Source of the DNA: SHZI01 sp031395645
Lineage (GTDB): Bacteria; Pseudomonadota; Gammaproteobacteria; Steroidobacterales; GCA-2729495
Assembly (NCBI GenBank): GCA_031395645.1
Contig: JANNJM010000087.1
Span: 244,852 to 308,851 of the forward strand
Direction of reading: 5' to 3'
DNA length: 64,000 nt
Part shown: positions 18,160 through 26,368 of the stretch, in pieces
Position numbering within the stretch: position 1 is the first letter of the stretch
Layout of the letters: every line of letters starts with the position of its first letter
Made by a program: the position numbers and the translations under genes
The notes under the pieces: generated by a model
What the model was told of the DNA's origin: nothing
Databases searched by the model: none
What the model saw: the letters and a program-made list of their open reading frames with translations, nothing else

Positions 18160-18176
18160 TGACCGCCTGTCGGTCA
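18160..18176. promoter_or_regulatory. Inverted repeat, candidate IclR-family operator
   Basis: TGACCG and its exact reverse complement CGGTCA are separated by CCTGT. The site lies in the 116-nt region between the divergent SDR and iclR-type genes, where a local regulator would bind. IclR-family sites are usually short palindromes of this size. Only one copy is seen. Confidence 0.4.
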
Positions 18177-18197
18177 CTCCGGGAACGATCAAACCAG

Positions 18198-19022
18198 ATG
18201 CCTTCCACACGCCCCATTCGAGCGCTGCTGCGCGGCCTCGAGGTCCTGCACGTCCTGAACCAGCACAACGGAGCAACAGTATCCGAAGTAGCCACCGCAA
18301 TCGACCTGCCCCGCACGACGACCTACCGGATACTGGAGACACTCTGTCACGCTGGCTACGCCTATCGTGCAGTCAGTGACGAACGCTATCGTCTGACAAT
18401 TCTGGTACGCGGCCTGTCGGACGGCTTCGATGATGAAGCGTGGGTCACCCAGATTGCCCGCCCCTACATGTATGAACTCTGTAGTGAGCTGGTGTGGCCA
18501 ATTGCGATAGCGACGCTCTCCGGCTCCTCAATGCTGATCAGGCAGACAACGGACCACCGTAGCCCGCTGGCTGTGGAGAAGCGCGGTCCCGGTTTTCGAG
18601 TCGCCATACTGGGCTCCGCATCGGGCATCGCCTACCTGGCGTGGTGCCCCGGTGAACAGCGGGACGCCCTTCTCGATCTGCTGGCCAAGTCCAGACGTCC
18701 GGAGGATCAGGCCGCTGCGAATGGCAAGAGGATTGCCGAACTTGTGAATGAAACGCGCAAGCGCGGCTACGCTGCGTGGCGCCGCCCACGTCGTGTGTCC
18801 GACGAACTCAGCCTGTCAGTGCCGATTCTGGCGGGCGAGCGGTTACTTGCCTCGCTGACTATTCGTTTCTCCAGTTCGGCTGTGCCGGAACCCGAGGCCA
18901 TCCAGCGCTTCGTGCCGAAGCTTCGGGCTACGGCCCAGCGAATCGGGGCAGATTTTGTCTCCCAGAGCGAGCGTCAGGCCCTGGCGATCGCCACCGATAG
19001 CCCTGCTTCTTCCGACAGCTGA
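18198..19022 (+). CDS. IclR-family transcriptional regulator
   Basis: This 274-residue regulator has an N-terminal winged helix-turn-helix (IRALLRGLEVLHVLNQHNG, then TVSEVATAIDLPRTTTYRIL, the recognition helix), followed by the IclR effector domain with YELCSELVWPIAIATLSGSS, LGSASGIAYLAWCP and RRVSDELSLSVPILAGERLL. The ATG at 18198 is preferred over 18159 because MPSTRPIRALLRGLEVL is the usual family start. IclR proteins generally control divergent or nearby aromatic or organic acid catabolic genes. SDR, hydantoinase B/A or the ALDH are candidate targets. Confidence 0.9.
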   Translation: MPSTRPIRALLRGLEVLHVLNQHNGATVSEVATAIDLPRTTTYRILETLCHAGYAYRAVSDERYRLTILVRGLSDGFDDEAWVTQIARPYMYELCSELVWPIAIATLSGSSMLIRQTTDHRSPLAVEKRGPGFRVAILGSASGIAYLAWCPGEQRDALLDLLAKSRRPEDQAAANGKRIAELVNETRKRGYAAWRRPRRVSDELSLSVPILAGERLLASLTIRFSSSAVPEPEAIQRFVPKLRATAQRIGADFVSQSERQALAIATDSPASSDS

Positions 19023-19030
19023 GGCTTACA

Positions 19031-20965
19031 TCAAGCCACTTTCCGGGCAGCCTTTTTGCCAACGGCTTCTTTTCCTGCTCCTGTATTCGCATGCGCTGGC
19101 TTGATCCATGTCTGGAACACCGGCGGCTTCGGTGGCTCGAGTCCGGTTTCCTTCTTGCAGGCCTTCTTCAATTCAGGAATGGTCCCGCCGAAGTCAAACA
19201 GCTTGGTCTTGCCACGTTTCTTGGACATTTTGGCCCTGAGTGCCGTCGTTGCCTTTTCATCGACAACGCCATTTGGCTTGATAACGACACCGTAGCGCTT
19301 CGCACCCTCCCGTGTTACCAGCCCGGCTTCCACGTCGAAGGAAACCTTTTCCGTGGGCCGCTTTAGCGGATCGCCCCAGCCGCCGCCACCCCAGGTGTCG
19401 AAGTAGAGCAGGTCACCTTCAGCCACGATGACGCGATCGCACTTGGACGGCAGCAACTCCTTCTTGCCGTTCTTACGAATCATGATTTTGCGGCTACGGG
19501 CACCGGGCAGTCCGCCGTTGACGCCCCAGGGGTAGGTCAGCCAGCGGTCATCGTGGATGGAGATCTGGCCCGGCTCCAGGAACCGATAGCCCACGCGCAG
19601 GGCATTGCCGCCCCGGTGCACGCCAGCGCCGCCCGAATCTGCCAGTGTCTCGTAAACCTCGATGCGCAGCGGGAAGTAGCTTTCGAGAAACTCGTTAGGG
19701 ACGTTCGTGAAGCTTGGCCAGAGTGAATGGCCGTCGGGCCCGTCGCCGAAGGGCTTCCCGGGAACGCCGCCGAAGCCGATGCTGTAGAGCTGATACCACT
19801 CACCTGTCTTGCGGTAGCCCGAATACATGAAATGCGGACTGTCGGAGAACCCCGCGGCGCAGAGAAAGTCGGGATTGCCCTGGCCGAGCAAGCCCCCCAG
19901 GATGTCGAAAATCCTACCGAGCGCGTGCGTTCGACAGGACAGTGCAGCCGGAAACCGGGGCTTCAGGAGCGACCCGTCCGGAATGCGCACTTCCATGAGA
20001 TCGTAGAAGCCGTCGTTGAACATGATCTGTGGATCGAACACCATGATCATGTACACGCCACAGAACATCTTGAACATCTCCTCATTGAGGTAGAAGTTCA
20101 CCGAGCCTGAGGACTGCGGGTCAGTGCCTTCGAAGTCGAATATGACCTTTTCGCCTTCCCGCCACATCGCGCACTTGATCTTGTAGGGTCCCATGCCCAT
20201 GCCGTCATCGCACAGGTAGTCCTCGAAGTACTGCTTTTTGGTCGGTATGGCAGCCGCGATGAGCTTGCTCATGGCCCGCTTGTTGCGATCGAGCAGCTCT
20301 TCGAGGGCGGAATACAGGGTGTCATCCCCGAAGCGGTTGGACATCTCGATGACCCGCTTCTCCGCAGTCCGAATGGCCGCGACGATGGCGTAGAAATCGC
20401 TGCGGTTCCACTGCGGCATACGGCAGTTGTGAAGGATCAGTTCCAGGATATCTTCCTGCAGTACATCCTTCTTGAAAATCTTGGTCGGCGGAACGCGGAT
20501 GCCCTCCTCGAAGATCGACTGCGCATCCGTTGGCAGGCTGCCCGGAACCTTGCCGCCGATATCCGTCATGTGGCCAAACATGGCGGCATAGGAAATGAGC
20601 CGGCCATCCTTGAAGATCGGGCGAAGCAGCAGCCAGTCGTTGGAATGACTGACAGCCCCGTTGCACGTGTACGGGTCGGTCGTAAGGAACATGTCCCCTT
20701 CTTCGATCGTCCCGTCATAAGCAGCCTTGAAGCCATAGATGAAACTTCCAAACTGGCCGACGACCATCTTGCCGTCGAGATTGGCAATCATCGGGAATTC
20801 GTCATGCTGCTCGCGGATTCCGGGCGACATGGCGGTTCTGAACAGGACCGTGTCCATCTCGAAGCGGGCATTCATCATTGCGTTCTCAATGATGTCGAGC
20901 GTGATGGGGTCGATCTTGACCCGGCTGAACGGACGGGGGCGGGTCTCAATAATTTTGGCTGGCAT
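19031..20965 (-). CDS. hyuB: Hydantoinase/oxoprolinase-type B subunit
   Basis: The 644-residue protein belongs to the hydantoinase B/acetone carboxylase alpha/5-oxoprolinase C-domain family. It opens with KIDPITLDIIENAMMNARFEMD. Other marks are GDMFLTTDPYTCNGAVSHSN, IDFEGTDPQSSGSVN-like FEGTDPQSSGSVNFYLNEEM, and the Gly-rich DTWGGGGWGDPLKRP near residue 533. Family members hydrolyse cyclic amides or carboxylate ketones in ATP-dependent complexes with the A subunit. It is longer than many HyuB and has a Lys/Ala-rich C-terminal tail (GKEAVGKKAARKVA). It lies 48 nt after hyuA in the same transcript. Confidence 0.85.
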   Translation of the reverse strand: MPAKIIETRPRPFSRVKIDPITLDIIENAMMNARFEMDTVLFRTAMSPGIREQHDEFPMIANLDGKMVVGQFGSFIYGFKAAYDGTIEEGDMFLTTDPYTCNGAVSHSNDWLLLRPIFKDGRLISYAAMFGHMTDIGGKVPGSLPTDAQSIFEEGIRVPPTKIFKKDVLQEDILELILHNCRMPQWNRSDFYAIVAAIRTAEKRVIEMSNRFGDDTLYSALEELLDRNKRAMSKLIAAAIPTKKQYFEDYLCDDGMGMGPYKIKCAMWREGEKVIFDFEGTDPQSSGSVNFYLNEEMFKMFCGVYMIMVFDPQIMFNDGFYDLMEVRIPDGSLLKPRFPAALSCRTHALGRIFDILGGLLGQGNPDFLCAAGFSDSPHFMYSGYRKTGEWYQLYSIGFGGVPGKPFGDGPDGHSLWPSFTNVPNEFLESYFPLRIEVYETLADSGGAGVHRGGNALRVGYRFLEPGQISIHDDRWLTYPWGVNGGLPGARSRKIMIRKNGKKELLPSKCDRVIVAEGDLLYFDTWGGGGWGDPLKRPTEKVSFDVEAGLVTREGAKRYGVVIKPNGVVDEKATTALRAKMSKKRGKTKLFDFGGTIPELKKACKKETGLEPPKPPVFQTWIKPAHANTGAGKEAVGKKAARKVA

Positions 20966-21013
20966 TTGTTTGCTCCTGAATTCCTTACGTGGCTTGGCCG
21001 GACACTGCGCGCA

Positions 21014-23071
21014 TCAGGCTGCCGGGGTGATGAGAATGTTGCCCCAGTCATCGACGGTGCCCACATGTCCCGGAAGGATGAGCGTGGTCGAGTCCATCTC
21101 GAGCACGATTGCAGGCCCCTTCACGACGTTGCCGGACTTGAGTTTGGCCCGATCGTACAACGTGGCATCCTGATCCTTGCCCTCGACGTAGACCTTGAGC
21201 TTCGCGGTGGCGGCGGCCGAGGGGCTTTCGCCGCCCTTATCGACCCGCATTGCTTTGACATTGGTCGGCTTGCCCTGGGCTACGGCGCGCAGGTTTACAA
21301 GCTCCTTGTCGAGCGGCAGGGCAAACGTAAACAGCTGACGGTGCATCTCGTCGAAGCGCTCCGCAATGCCGTCCATTCCCCGCGACTCAAATTCCTCGAT
21401 CTCGAGGTCTACCGTAAGCAGCAGACCCTGACCGTGGTAGCGAATATCAACCTGGTAGCTGGCTGACTGGTCGGCCTTGGGAAGGCCTTCGCTGTCCAGC
21501 GTCTTTGATGCATCGCTGGCGAGCGCACGGAAGATCTTTGAGACCTCCTTCGCCGACGTTTCGCTGAAGCGCCGGATAAAGGTGCGGGATGCTTCGTCGC
21601 GGACCCGCGTAGTGGCATCACCGTAGGCGCACAAGACGCCTGGGCCAGGGGGAATGATCACGGGCCAGGAACCCATCAGTTTGCCGAGCGCGTTGGCGTG
21701 CAGCGGGCCGGCGCCACCGAAGGCAATCAGCGCAAAGTCGCGGGCGTCGTAGCCCTTCTCCACAGAGACGAGCCGGAGTGCGCCGTACATATTCTCGTTG
21801 ACGATATCGATGATACCCGAGGCCGCCTGCTTCAGGCTGATGCCGAGGGAGTCCGCTGTCGCCTGCACGGCTTTTTCGGCCAGATCGCGCCGCAACTTCA
21901 TGTCACCACCGAGGCGCACTTCTCCGCTCGGCAGGTAACCAAGCACAACATTCGCATCCGTGACCGTTGGCAGCGTTCCACCACGGTTGTAGGCGGCCGG
22001 ACCCGGAACTGCGCCCGCACTCTCAGGTCCCACCCGCAGGGCCTTGGTCAGATCGGGCACTTTCGCGATAGACCCGCCGCCAGCACCTACCGTTCTGACG
22101 TCCACTGATGAGGCTCGCACGACAACGTCGCCCACGGTAGTTTCGCGCCGTAGTTGTGCCTTGCCATCCTGCACCAGGCAAACGTCAGTCGATGTGCCGC
22201 CCATGTCGAAGGTCAGAAGGTTCCTGAAGCCGGCTTGCTGGGCAACCCACACGGCGCCCGAAACACCGCCGGCCGGGCCGCTCATCAGCAGGTTGACGGG
22301 ATAGGCCTCTGCAGCCTTCGCTGAAGCCAGTCCGCCGTCTGAACGGAGGATGTGCAGCTGCACCTTACTCATGGTCTTCTGCAGCTGGCGGTGCAGGTTG
22401 CGCACGTAGGTCTCGACCTTGGGCCGCACGTAGGAGTTTGCGACCGTGGTGAGAGTGCGCTCGTACTCCTGCATTTCCGGGACGATCTCGGACGACAGAG
22501 AGATCGGGATATCCGGCATCACCTGCTTTGCAATCTTTGCGACCTGTACCTCGTGGTCACCATTGGCGAAAGAATTGATCAGCGAAATCGTCAGGGCCTC
22601 GATGCCCTTCTTGCTCAGCGCCTTCAGGTCCCGGCGCAATTTTGCCTCGTCCAGTTTACGCACGATCTCGCCTCGGGAACCAATACGCTCATCGGCTTCG
22701 ATGGTCAGGGCCAGGGGTGCGATGGGGAGGCTCTTGTTGTAGATGACCCAGCCGCCCAGACCGCCAGGCACGAAGGAACGTGCGATCTGCAGGACCTGCC
22801 GGTAACCCTTGGTGGTGACCAGACCGACTTTGGCTCCCGAACCCGTGAGAACGGTGTTCGTGGCGACAGTCGTGCCATGCATGAAGTGGGTGATCTTGTT
22901 GGGATCAATACCGGCATTCTTGCAGACTTTCTCGATGCCGCTCAGCACTCCGACCGAGGAGTCGTGCGGTGTACTCGGCACCTTGGCCGTAAAAACGTCA
23001 CCACTCCGCTCATCAATGAGCAGCAGGTCCGTGAATGTGCCGCCAACGTCGACCCCTAGTCGGTAACTCAT
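21014..23071 (-). CDS. hyuA: Hydantoinase/oxoprolinase-type A subunit
   Basis: The 685-residue ASKHA-fold ATPase subunit pairs with HyuB. Nucleotide-binding motifs are RLGVDVGGTFTDLLLIDE at the N-terminus and LTFDMGGTSTDVCLV near residue 300. HGTTVATN and RSDGGLASAKAAEAYPVNLL are family signatures. It is compatible with N-methylhydantoinase, acetophenone carboxylase or acetone carboxylase beta-type chemistry. Sequence alone does not separate these. Its neighbours (HMG-CoA lyase, CoA transferase) argue for acid or keto-acid catabolism rather than hydantoin turnover, which is inference. Confidence 0.85.
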   Translation of the reverse strand: MSYRLGVDVGGTFTDLLLIDERSGDVFTAKVPSTPHDSSVGVLSGIEKVCKNAGIDPNKITHFMHGTTVATNTVLTGSGAKVGLVTTKGYRQVLQIARSFVPGGLGGWVIYNKSLPIAPLALTIEADERIGSRGEIVRKLDEAKLRRDLKALSKKGIEALTISLINSFANGDHEVQVAKIAKQVMPDIPISLSSEIVPEMQEYERTLTTVANSYVRPKVETYVRNLHRQLQKTMSKVQLHILRSDGGLASAKAAEAYPVNLLMSGPAGGVSGAVWVAQQAGFRNLLTFDMGGTSTDVCLVQDGKAQLRRETTVGDVVVRASSVDVRTVGAGGGSIAKVPDLTKALRVGPESAGAVPGPAAYNRGGTLPTVTDANVVLGYLPSGEVRLGGDMKLRRDLAEKAVQATADSLGISLKQAASGIIDIVNENMYGALRLVSVEKGYDARDFALIAFGGAGPLHANALGKLMGSWPVIIPPGPGVLCAYGDATTRVRDEASRTFIRRFSETSAKEVSKIFRALASDASKTLDSEGLPKADQSASYQVDIRYHGQGLLLTVDLEIEEFESRGMDGIAERFDEMHRQLFTFALPLDKELVNLRAVAQGKPTNVKAMRVDKGGESPSAAATAKLKVYVEGKDQDATLYDRAKLKSGNVVKGPAIVLEMDSTTLILPGHVGTVDDWGNILITPAA

Positions 23072-23148
23072 ACAAGCCTCTCAGATTGTCTAATACCAAA
23101 GATGCAAAACACCGGGAAAGACTCCCACGAAATAATTTCTATTATGTC

Positions 23149-23169
23149 CCCACCCATTCTGTGGGTGGG
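23149..23169 (-). other. Stem-loop between HMG-CoA lyase and hyuA genes
   Basis: CCCACCC pairs perfectly with GGGTGGG around a 7-nt loop, five nucleotides after the stop of the HMG-CoA lyase gene on the minus strand. No U-run follows on that strand, so it is not a standard terminator. It could stabilise or punctuate the transcript between the two genes. Confidence 0.45.
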
Positions 23170-23173
23170 AGCA

Positions 23174-24112
23174 TCAGCTGGCCAATCGGGCCCGATTTAT
23201 CTCAGCCACCTGGGGAAAGATTCCTGCCTTGGGCAGCATCGCGGGGACTCCCCTGCCCAGCTGCTCCGCCAGCCAATCACTGGTGGCAATCACGCGCTCC
23301 AGAGACACCCCGGTTTGTATTCCGGACCGGTCGAGCAAGTAGAGTAGATCGTCTGTAGGGATATTGCCTGTTGCCGCCGGCGCAAATGGGCAGCCGCCTA
23401 TTCCGCCGATGCTGGCATCGAGCGATGCCACGCCAGCATCCAGCGCTGCCTGGGCGTTCGCAATGCCAGTATTGCGCGTGTTGTGGAAATGGCAGCGAAT
23501 GGGAACGTTTGGTGCCTTTGCACGCACGGCACCAATCAGATCCCGTACCTGGGAAGGCACAGCAACGCCAATACTGTCGGCGATCCCAAGGTCTACCGGA
23601 TCACCTTCCATGACCTGATCAACAAGCTCCAGAACGCGTCGCAACGGAACTTCACCCTCGAAGGGGCAACCAAACGCCGATGAGATCATCACGTTGGCGC
23701 GGATGCCAGCCGCCTTCGCCGCCCTGGCAATATCAACCCATGCCTTGACAGATTCAGCCGTCGGTACACCCTGGTTGCGCTGGTTGTAGGTGTCGCTGGC
23801 AACAACAGCCATGCCGATTTCCTGGATACCCGTCGCCTGGGCACGCTCAAAACCCTTCCGATTCAGGACCAGCCCTATATAGATGACGCCTTCTTTGCGC
23901 GGGAGGCCACTGATGAGCGCCTCGGCGTCCGCCATCTGCGGGACGCGCTTCGGGTGCACGAAGCTCGTAACCTCAAGCCGCCGGATGCCGGCGTCGACGG
24001 CCCGCCGAATAAATTCGATCTTGGCCGCCGTCGGCAGGATCTCAGGCTCACTCTGGAGACCGTCCCGAGGCCCGACTTCAATGATCGAGACGTGGCGTGA
24101 TGACTGGCTCAT
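23174..24112 (-). CDS. Hydroxymethylglutaryl-CoA lyase family protein
   Basis: The 312-residue TIM-barrel DRE-type lyase cleaves 3-hydroxy-3-methylglutaryl-CoA, or a related 3-hydroxyacyl-CoA, to acetyl-CoA and a keto acid. Catalytic RD is in EVGPRDGLQSEPE, metal ligand histidines lie in HFHNTRNTG, and the active-site signature appears as SIGGIGGCPFAPAATGN containing the catalytic cysteine. Length and order match MvaB. It is divergent from the CaiB-type CoA transferase, a pairing seen for enzymes that activate HMG or similar diacids and then cleave them. The exact substrate is inferred. Confidence 0.88.
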   Translation of the reverse strand: MSQSSRHVSIIEVGPRDGLQSEPEILPTAAKIEFIRRAVDAGIRRLEVTSFVHPKRVPQMADAEALISGLPRKEGVIYIGLVLNRKGFERAQATGIQEIGMAVVASDTYNQRNQGVPTAESVKAWVDIARAAKAAGIRANVMISSAFGCPFEGEVPLRRVLELVDQVMEGDPVDLGIADSIGVAVPSQVRDLIGAVRAKAPNVPIRCHFHNTRNTGIANAQAALDAGVASLDASIGGIGGCPFAPAATGNIPTDDLLYLLDRSGIQTGVSLERVIATSDWLAEQLGRGVPAMLPKAGIFPQVAEINRARLAS

Positions 24113-24189
24113 GGCCTTACAGGGCGCTGCAAAAGCAGTATTCTATACGGACAGTCAGCGTTACAAGAAGACCCTTGTCGTGCTGTCCA

Positions 24190-24214
24190 TTGCAGGTTGG
24201 CTGCGCTCCTGCAA
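24190..24214. promoter_or_regulatory. Inverted repeat in the divergent HMG-CoA lyase / CoA-transferase region
   Basis: TTGCAGG at 24190-24196 and its exact complement CCTGCAA at 24208-24214 flank an 11-nt spacer. The 25-bp dyad is centred in the 139-nt region between two divergent catabolic genes, which fits an operator controlling both. The cognate regulator is not known. The IclR protein at 18198 is a candidate, but its own putative site differs. Confidence 0.4.
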
Positions 24215-24251
24215 GCGGCGGACTTTTCGACTTTATTGATAGGGCTTTGGC

Positions 24252-25466
24252 ATGGCAAACAATGAATCCAAGGGCGGAGGTCCGCTGGCGGGGCTGCGGC
24301 TGATTGAAATGGGCACCCTGCTCGCAGGACCGTTTTGCGGCCAGCTGCTGGGTGATTTCGGGGCAGAGGTTATCAAGCTTGAACCTCCCGGCCAGGGCGA
24401 TCCCATGCGTGAATGGGGTAGAGAAAAGTCTCACGGGATGTCGCTGTGGTGGCCGGTGGTGGCCCGCAACAAGAAATCAGTCACCGTAAACCTCCGCGAA
24501 TCTGAAGGTCAGGCGATAGCCAGGGACTTGATCGCGAAGTCAGATTTTCTACTCGAGAATTTCCGGCCGGGAACGCTTGAGCGCTGGAATCTTTCCTACG
24601 CTGAGCTGCAGAAAATCAATCCACGCCTGATCATGATCAGGGTCTCGGGCTTCGGGCAGACCGGCCCCTACGCCAAGAGGGCCGGATTCGGTGCTGTAGG
24701 TGAAGCCATGGGCGGCCTGCGCTACGTGTGCGGGGATCCAGCAACGCCTCCCAGCCGCATGGGAATCAGCATTGGCGACTCCCTGGCGGCCACCTTTGCC
24801 TGCGTTGGCGCATTGTCTGCGCTTTACTACCGGGAAAAGACTGGCCAGGGCCAGGTGGTGGACTCCGCGATCTACGAAGCGGTCCTCAATATGATGGAGT
24901 CACTGGTTACCGAGTACGACAAGACCGGTTACGTCAGGGAGCGAACAGGCGCAATCCTGCCCAACGTGGCGCCGTCCAATGTCTATCCGACGCGCGATGG
25001 CGGCATGATTCTCATCGCTGCCAACCAGGACACCGTCTTCGGCAGGCTCACGGAGGCCATGGGCAGGCCGGAACTTTCCAAAGATGAGCGCTTCGCGACT
25101 CACACGGCGCGCGGGGCTCGCCAAAGGGAGCTCGATGACCTCATTGCCGACTGGACCCGCGGTATCGATGCCGGACCACTTGAAGAACTCATGGAGCAGT
25201 TTGGCATTCCATCCGGCAAGATCTACCGCACCCCGGAGATGCTTGAGGATGCACACTTTCGCGCTCGCGAAGCCATCGTAAAGACCATGCATCCGAAGTT
25301 TGGCGAGCTGCGCATGCAGAATGTCGCTCCCAAGCTTTCAGCCACGCCCGGCGGCATCCGGTCGCCTGCGCCGGAACTCGGGCAGCACTCCGAAGAGATT
25401 TTTCGCGGTCTTCTCAACTTCGATACCGCACGGCTCGAAGACCTTCGAGCGCGAGGTATTATCTGA
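24252..25466 (+). CDS. CaiB/BaiF family CoA transferase
   Basis: A family III CoA transferase of 404 residues that moves CoA between carboxylic acids in the cytosol. The N-terminus GLRLIEMGTLLAGPFCGQLL, the FGAEVIKLEPPGQGDPMR block, NFRPGTLERWNLSY and VSGFGQTGPYAKRAGFGAV are standard. The catalytic aspartate is in MGISIGDSLAATFA. Opposite the HMG-CoA lyase gene it could form HMG-CoA or a similar thioester (as SUGCT does), which is inference. It overlaps the next gene through CTGA at its stop. Confidence 0.9.
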   Translation: MANNESKGGGPLAGLRLIEMGTLLAGPFCGQLLGDFGAEVIKLEPPGQGDPMREWGREKSHGMSLWWPVVARNKKSVTVNLRESEGQAIARDLIAKSDFLLENFRPGTLERWNLSYAELQKINPRLIMIRVSGFGQTGPYAKRAGFGAVGEAMGGLRYVCGDPATPPSRMGISIGDSLAATFACVGALSALYYREKTGQGQVVDSAIYEAVLNMMESLVTEYDKTGYVRERTGAILPNVAPSNVYPTRDGGMILIAANQDTVFGRLTEAMGRPELSKDERFATHTARGARQRELDDLIADWTRGIDAGPLEELMEQFGIPSGKIYRTPEMLEDAHFRAREAIVKTMHPKFGELRMQNVAPKLSATPGGIRSPAPELGQHSEEIFRGLLNFDTARLEDLRARGII

Positions 25467-26368
25467 GTCCCGGCGCAAACTGCCTCGGGCCAATCGCCTG
25501 CGTCACGGTTCGTACCCCATCCCTCGCCGCCACGGAAGCCGCGTATGGTGCGTTCCTTCAGTACAGGGTTGTCAGCAGAAAACCTGTTTCCCGGTTCCAG
25601 GCTGAGCTCTGGGGAGTTGCAAACCTCGCCGGAGCGCCGGCCCTGCTCATGGCGCCGGCAGCTGCCACCGACTTTGTTTTCCGGTTTATAGAACTTCCGG
25701 CAGAGCCAGGGTATCGGGCCTTCAGGCGACACGGCTGGCACGCCGCGGAACTGATTGTTGCGCGGGTGGATCCGCTGGCGGAGCAACTGCGGAATTCGCC
25801 GTTTGAGATTGTCTCGCCGCCCCTCGACCTCTCGTTCTGCCCCGATATTCGCGCGATGCAGATTCGGGGACCCGGTGGAGAGATCCTCTATCTGACCGAG
25901 TTCAAGAAGCCCGTATCCGGTCTTGACTCACCACCAGCCCGGTGCGCCGTAGACCGCACGTTTATTGTCATCGTGGGTGGCAGCTCACTGGACGCGATGC
26001 AAAGCTATTTCAGTACGACATTCGGCGTCCCCAGGACTCCGGCCATGGAGTCCCGCGTGCAGACCATGGCCCTCGAGTTTGGACTTTCCCGCGAACATCG
26101 CTTTCGGATCGCAGCCCTGCCGCTGGTCGACCGGTGCTATATCGAGGCCGACGAAATGCCCGCCCAGGCGCAGCCATTGCCAGCAGACCAGGAGGAATTA
26201 CCGTCCGGGATCGCCATGGTCAGCTTCATTGCCAAAAGGGCTGCCAGTGAACAGCCGGGAGTCCTGCCGGCGCCACCCGATGACGGCCCGCCTTACACGG
26301 ATGCAAGCAGCGTGGCTTGCGTGCGCGGTGCTGCGGGCGAACTGCTGGAACTCATTAGCCGGCCCTGA
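25463..26368 (+). CDS. Two-domain VOC/glyoxalase-like protein, probable CTG start
   Basis: This protein aligns end to end with the 308-aa protein at 4587. The first ATG (25649) would remove most of the first domain, including the region aligning to the paralogue's ALWGAPGMTG block (here AELWGVANLAG). The frame is open upstream through that homology, yet contains no ATG, GTG or TTG. CTG 25463 forms a CTGA overlap with the CoA-transferase stop and has GAGG six nt upstream, giving 301 residues, close to the paralogue. The second domain carries VDRTFIVIVGGSSLDAMQ and SGIAMVSF. Function unknown. Coupling to the CoA transferase suggests it acts on or binds the same metabolite. It ends overlapping the FAH-like gene by 14 nt, tail to tail. 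Confidence 0.65.
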   Translation: MSPGANCLGPIACVTVRTPSLAATEAAYGAFLQYRVVSRKPVSRFQAELWGVANLAGAPALLMAPAAATDFVFRFIELPAEPGYRAFRRHGWHAAELIVARVDPLAEQLRNSPFEIVSPPLDLSFCPDIRAMQIRGPGGEILYLTEFKKPVSGLDSPPARCAVDRTFIVIVGGSSLDAMQSYFSTTFGVPRTPAMESRVQTMALEFGLSREHRFRIAALPLVDRCYIEADEMPAQAQPLPADQEELPSGIAMVSFIAKRAASEQPGVLPAPPDDGPPYTDASSVACVRGAAGELLELISRP

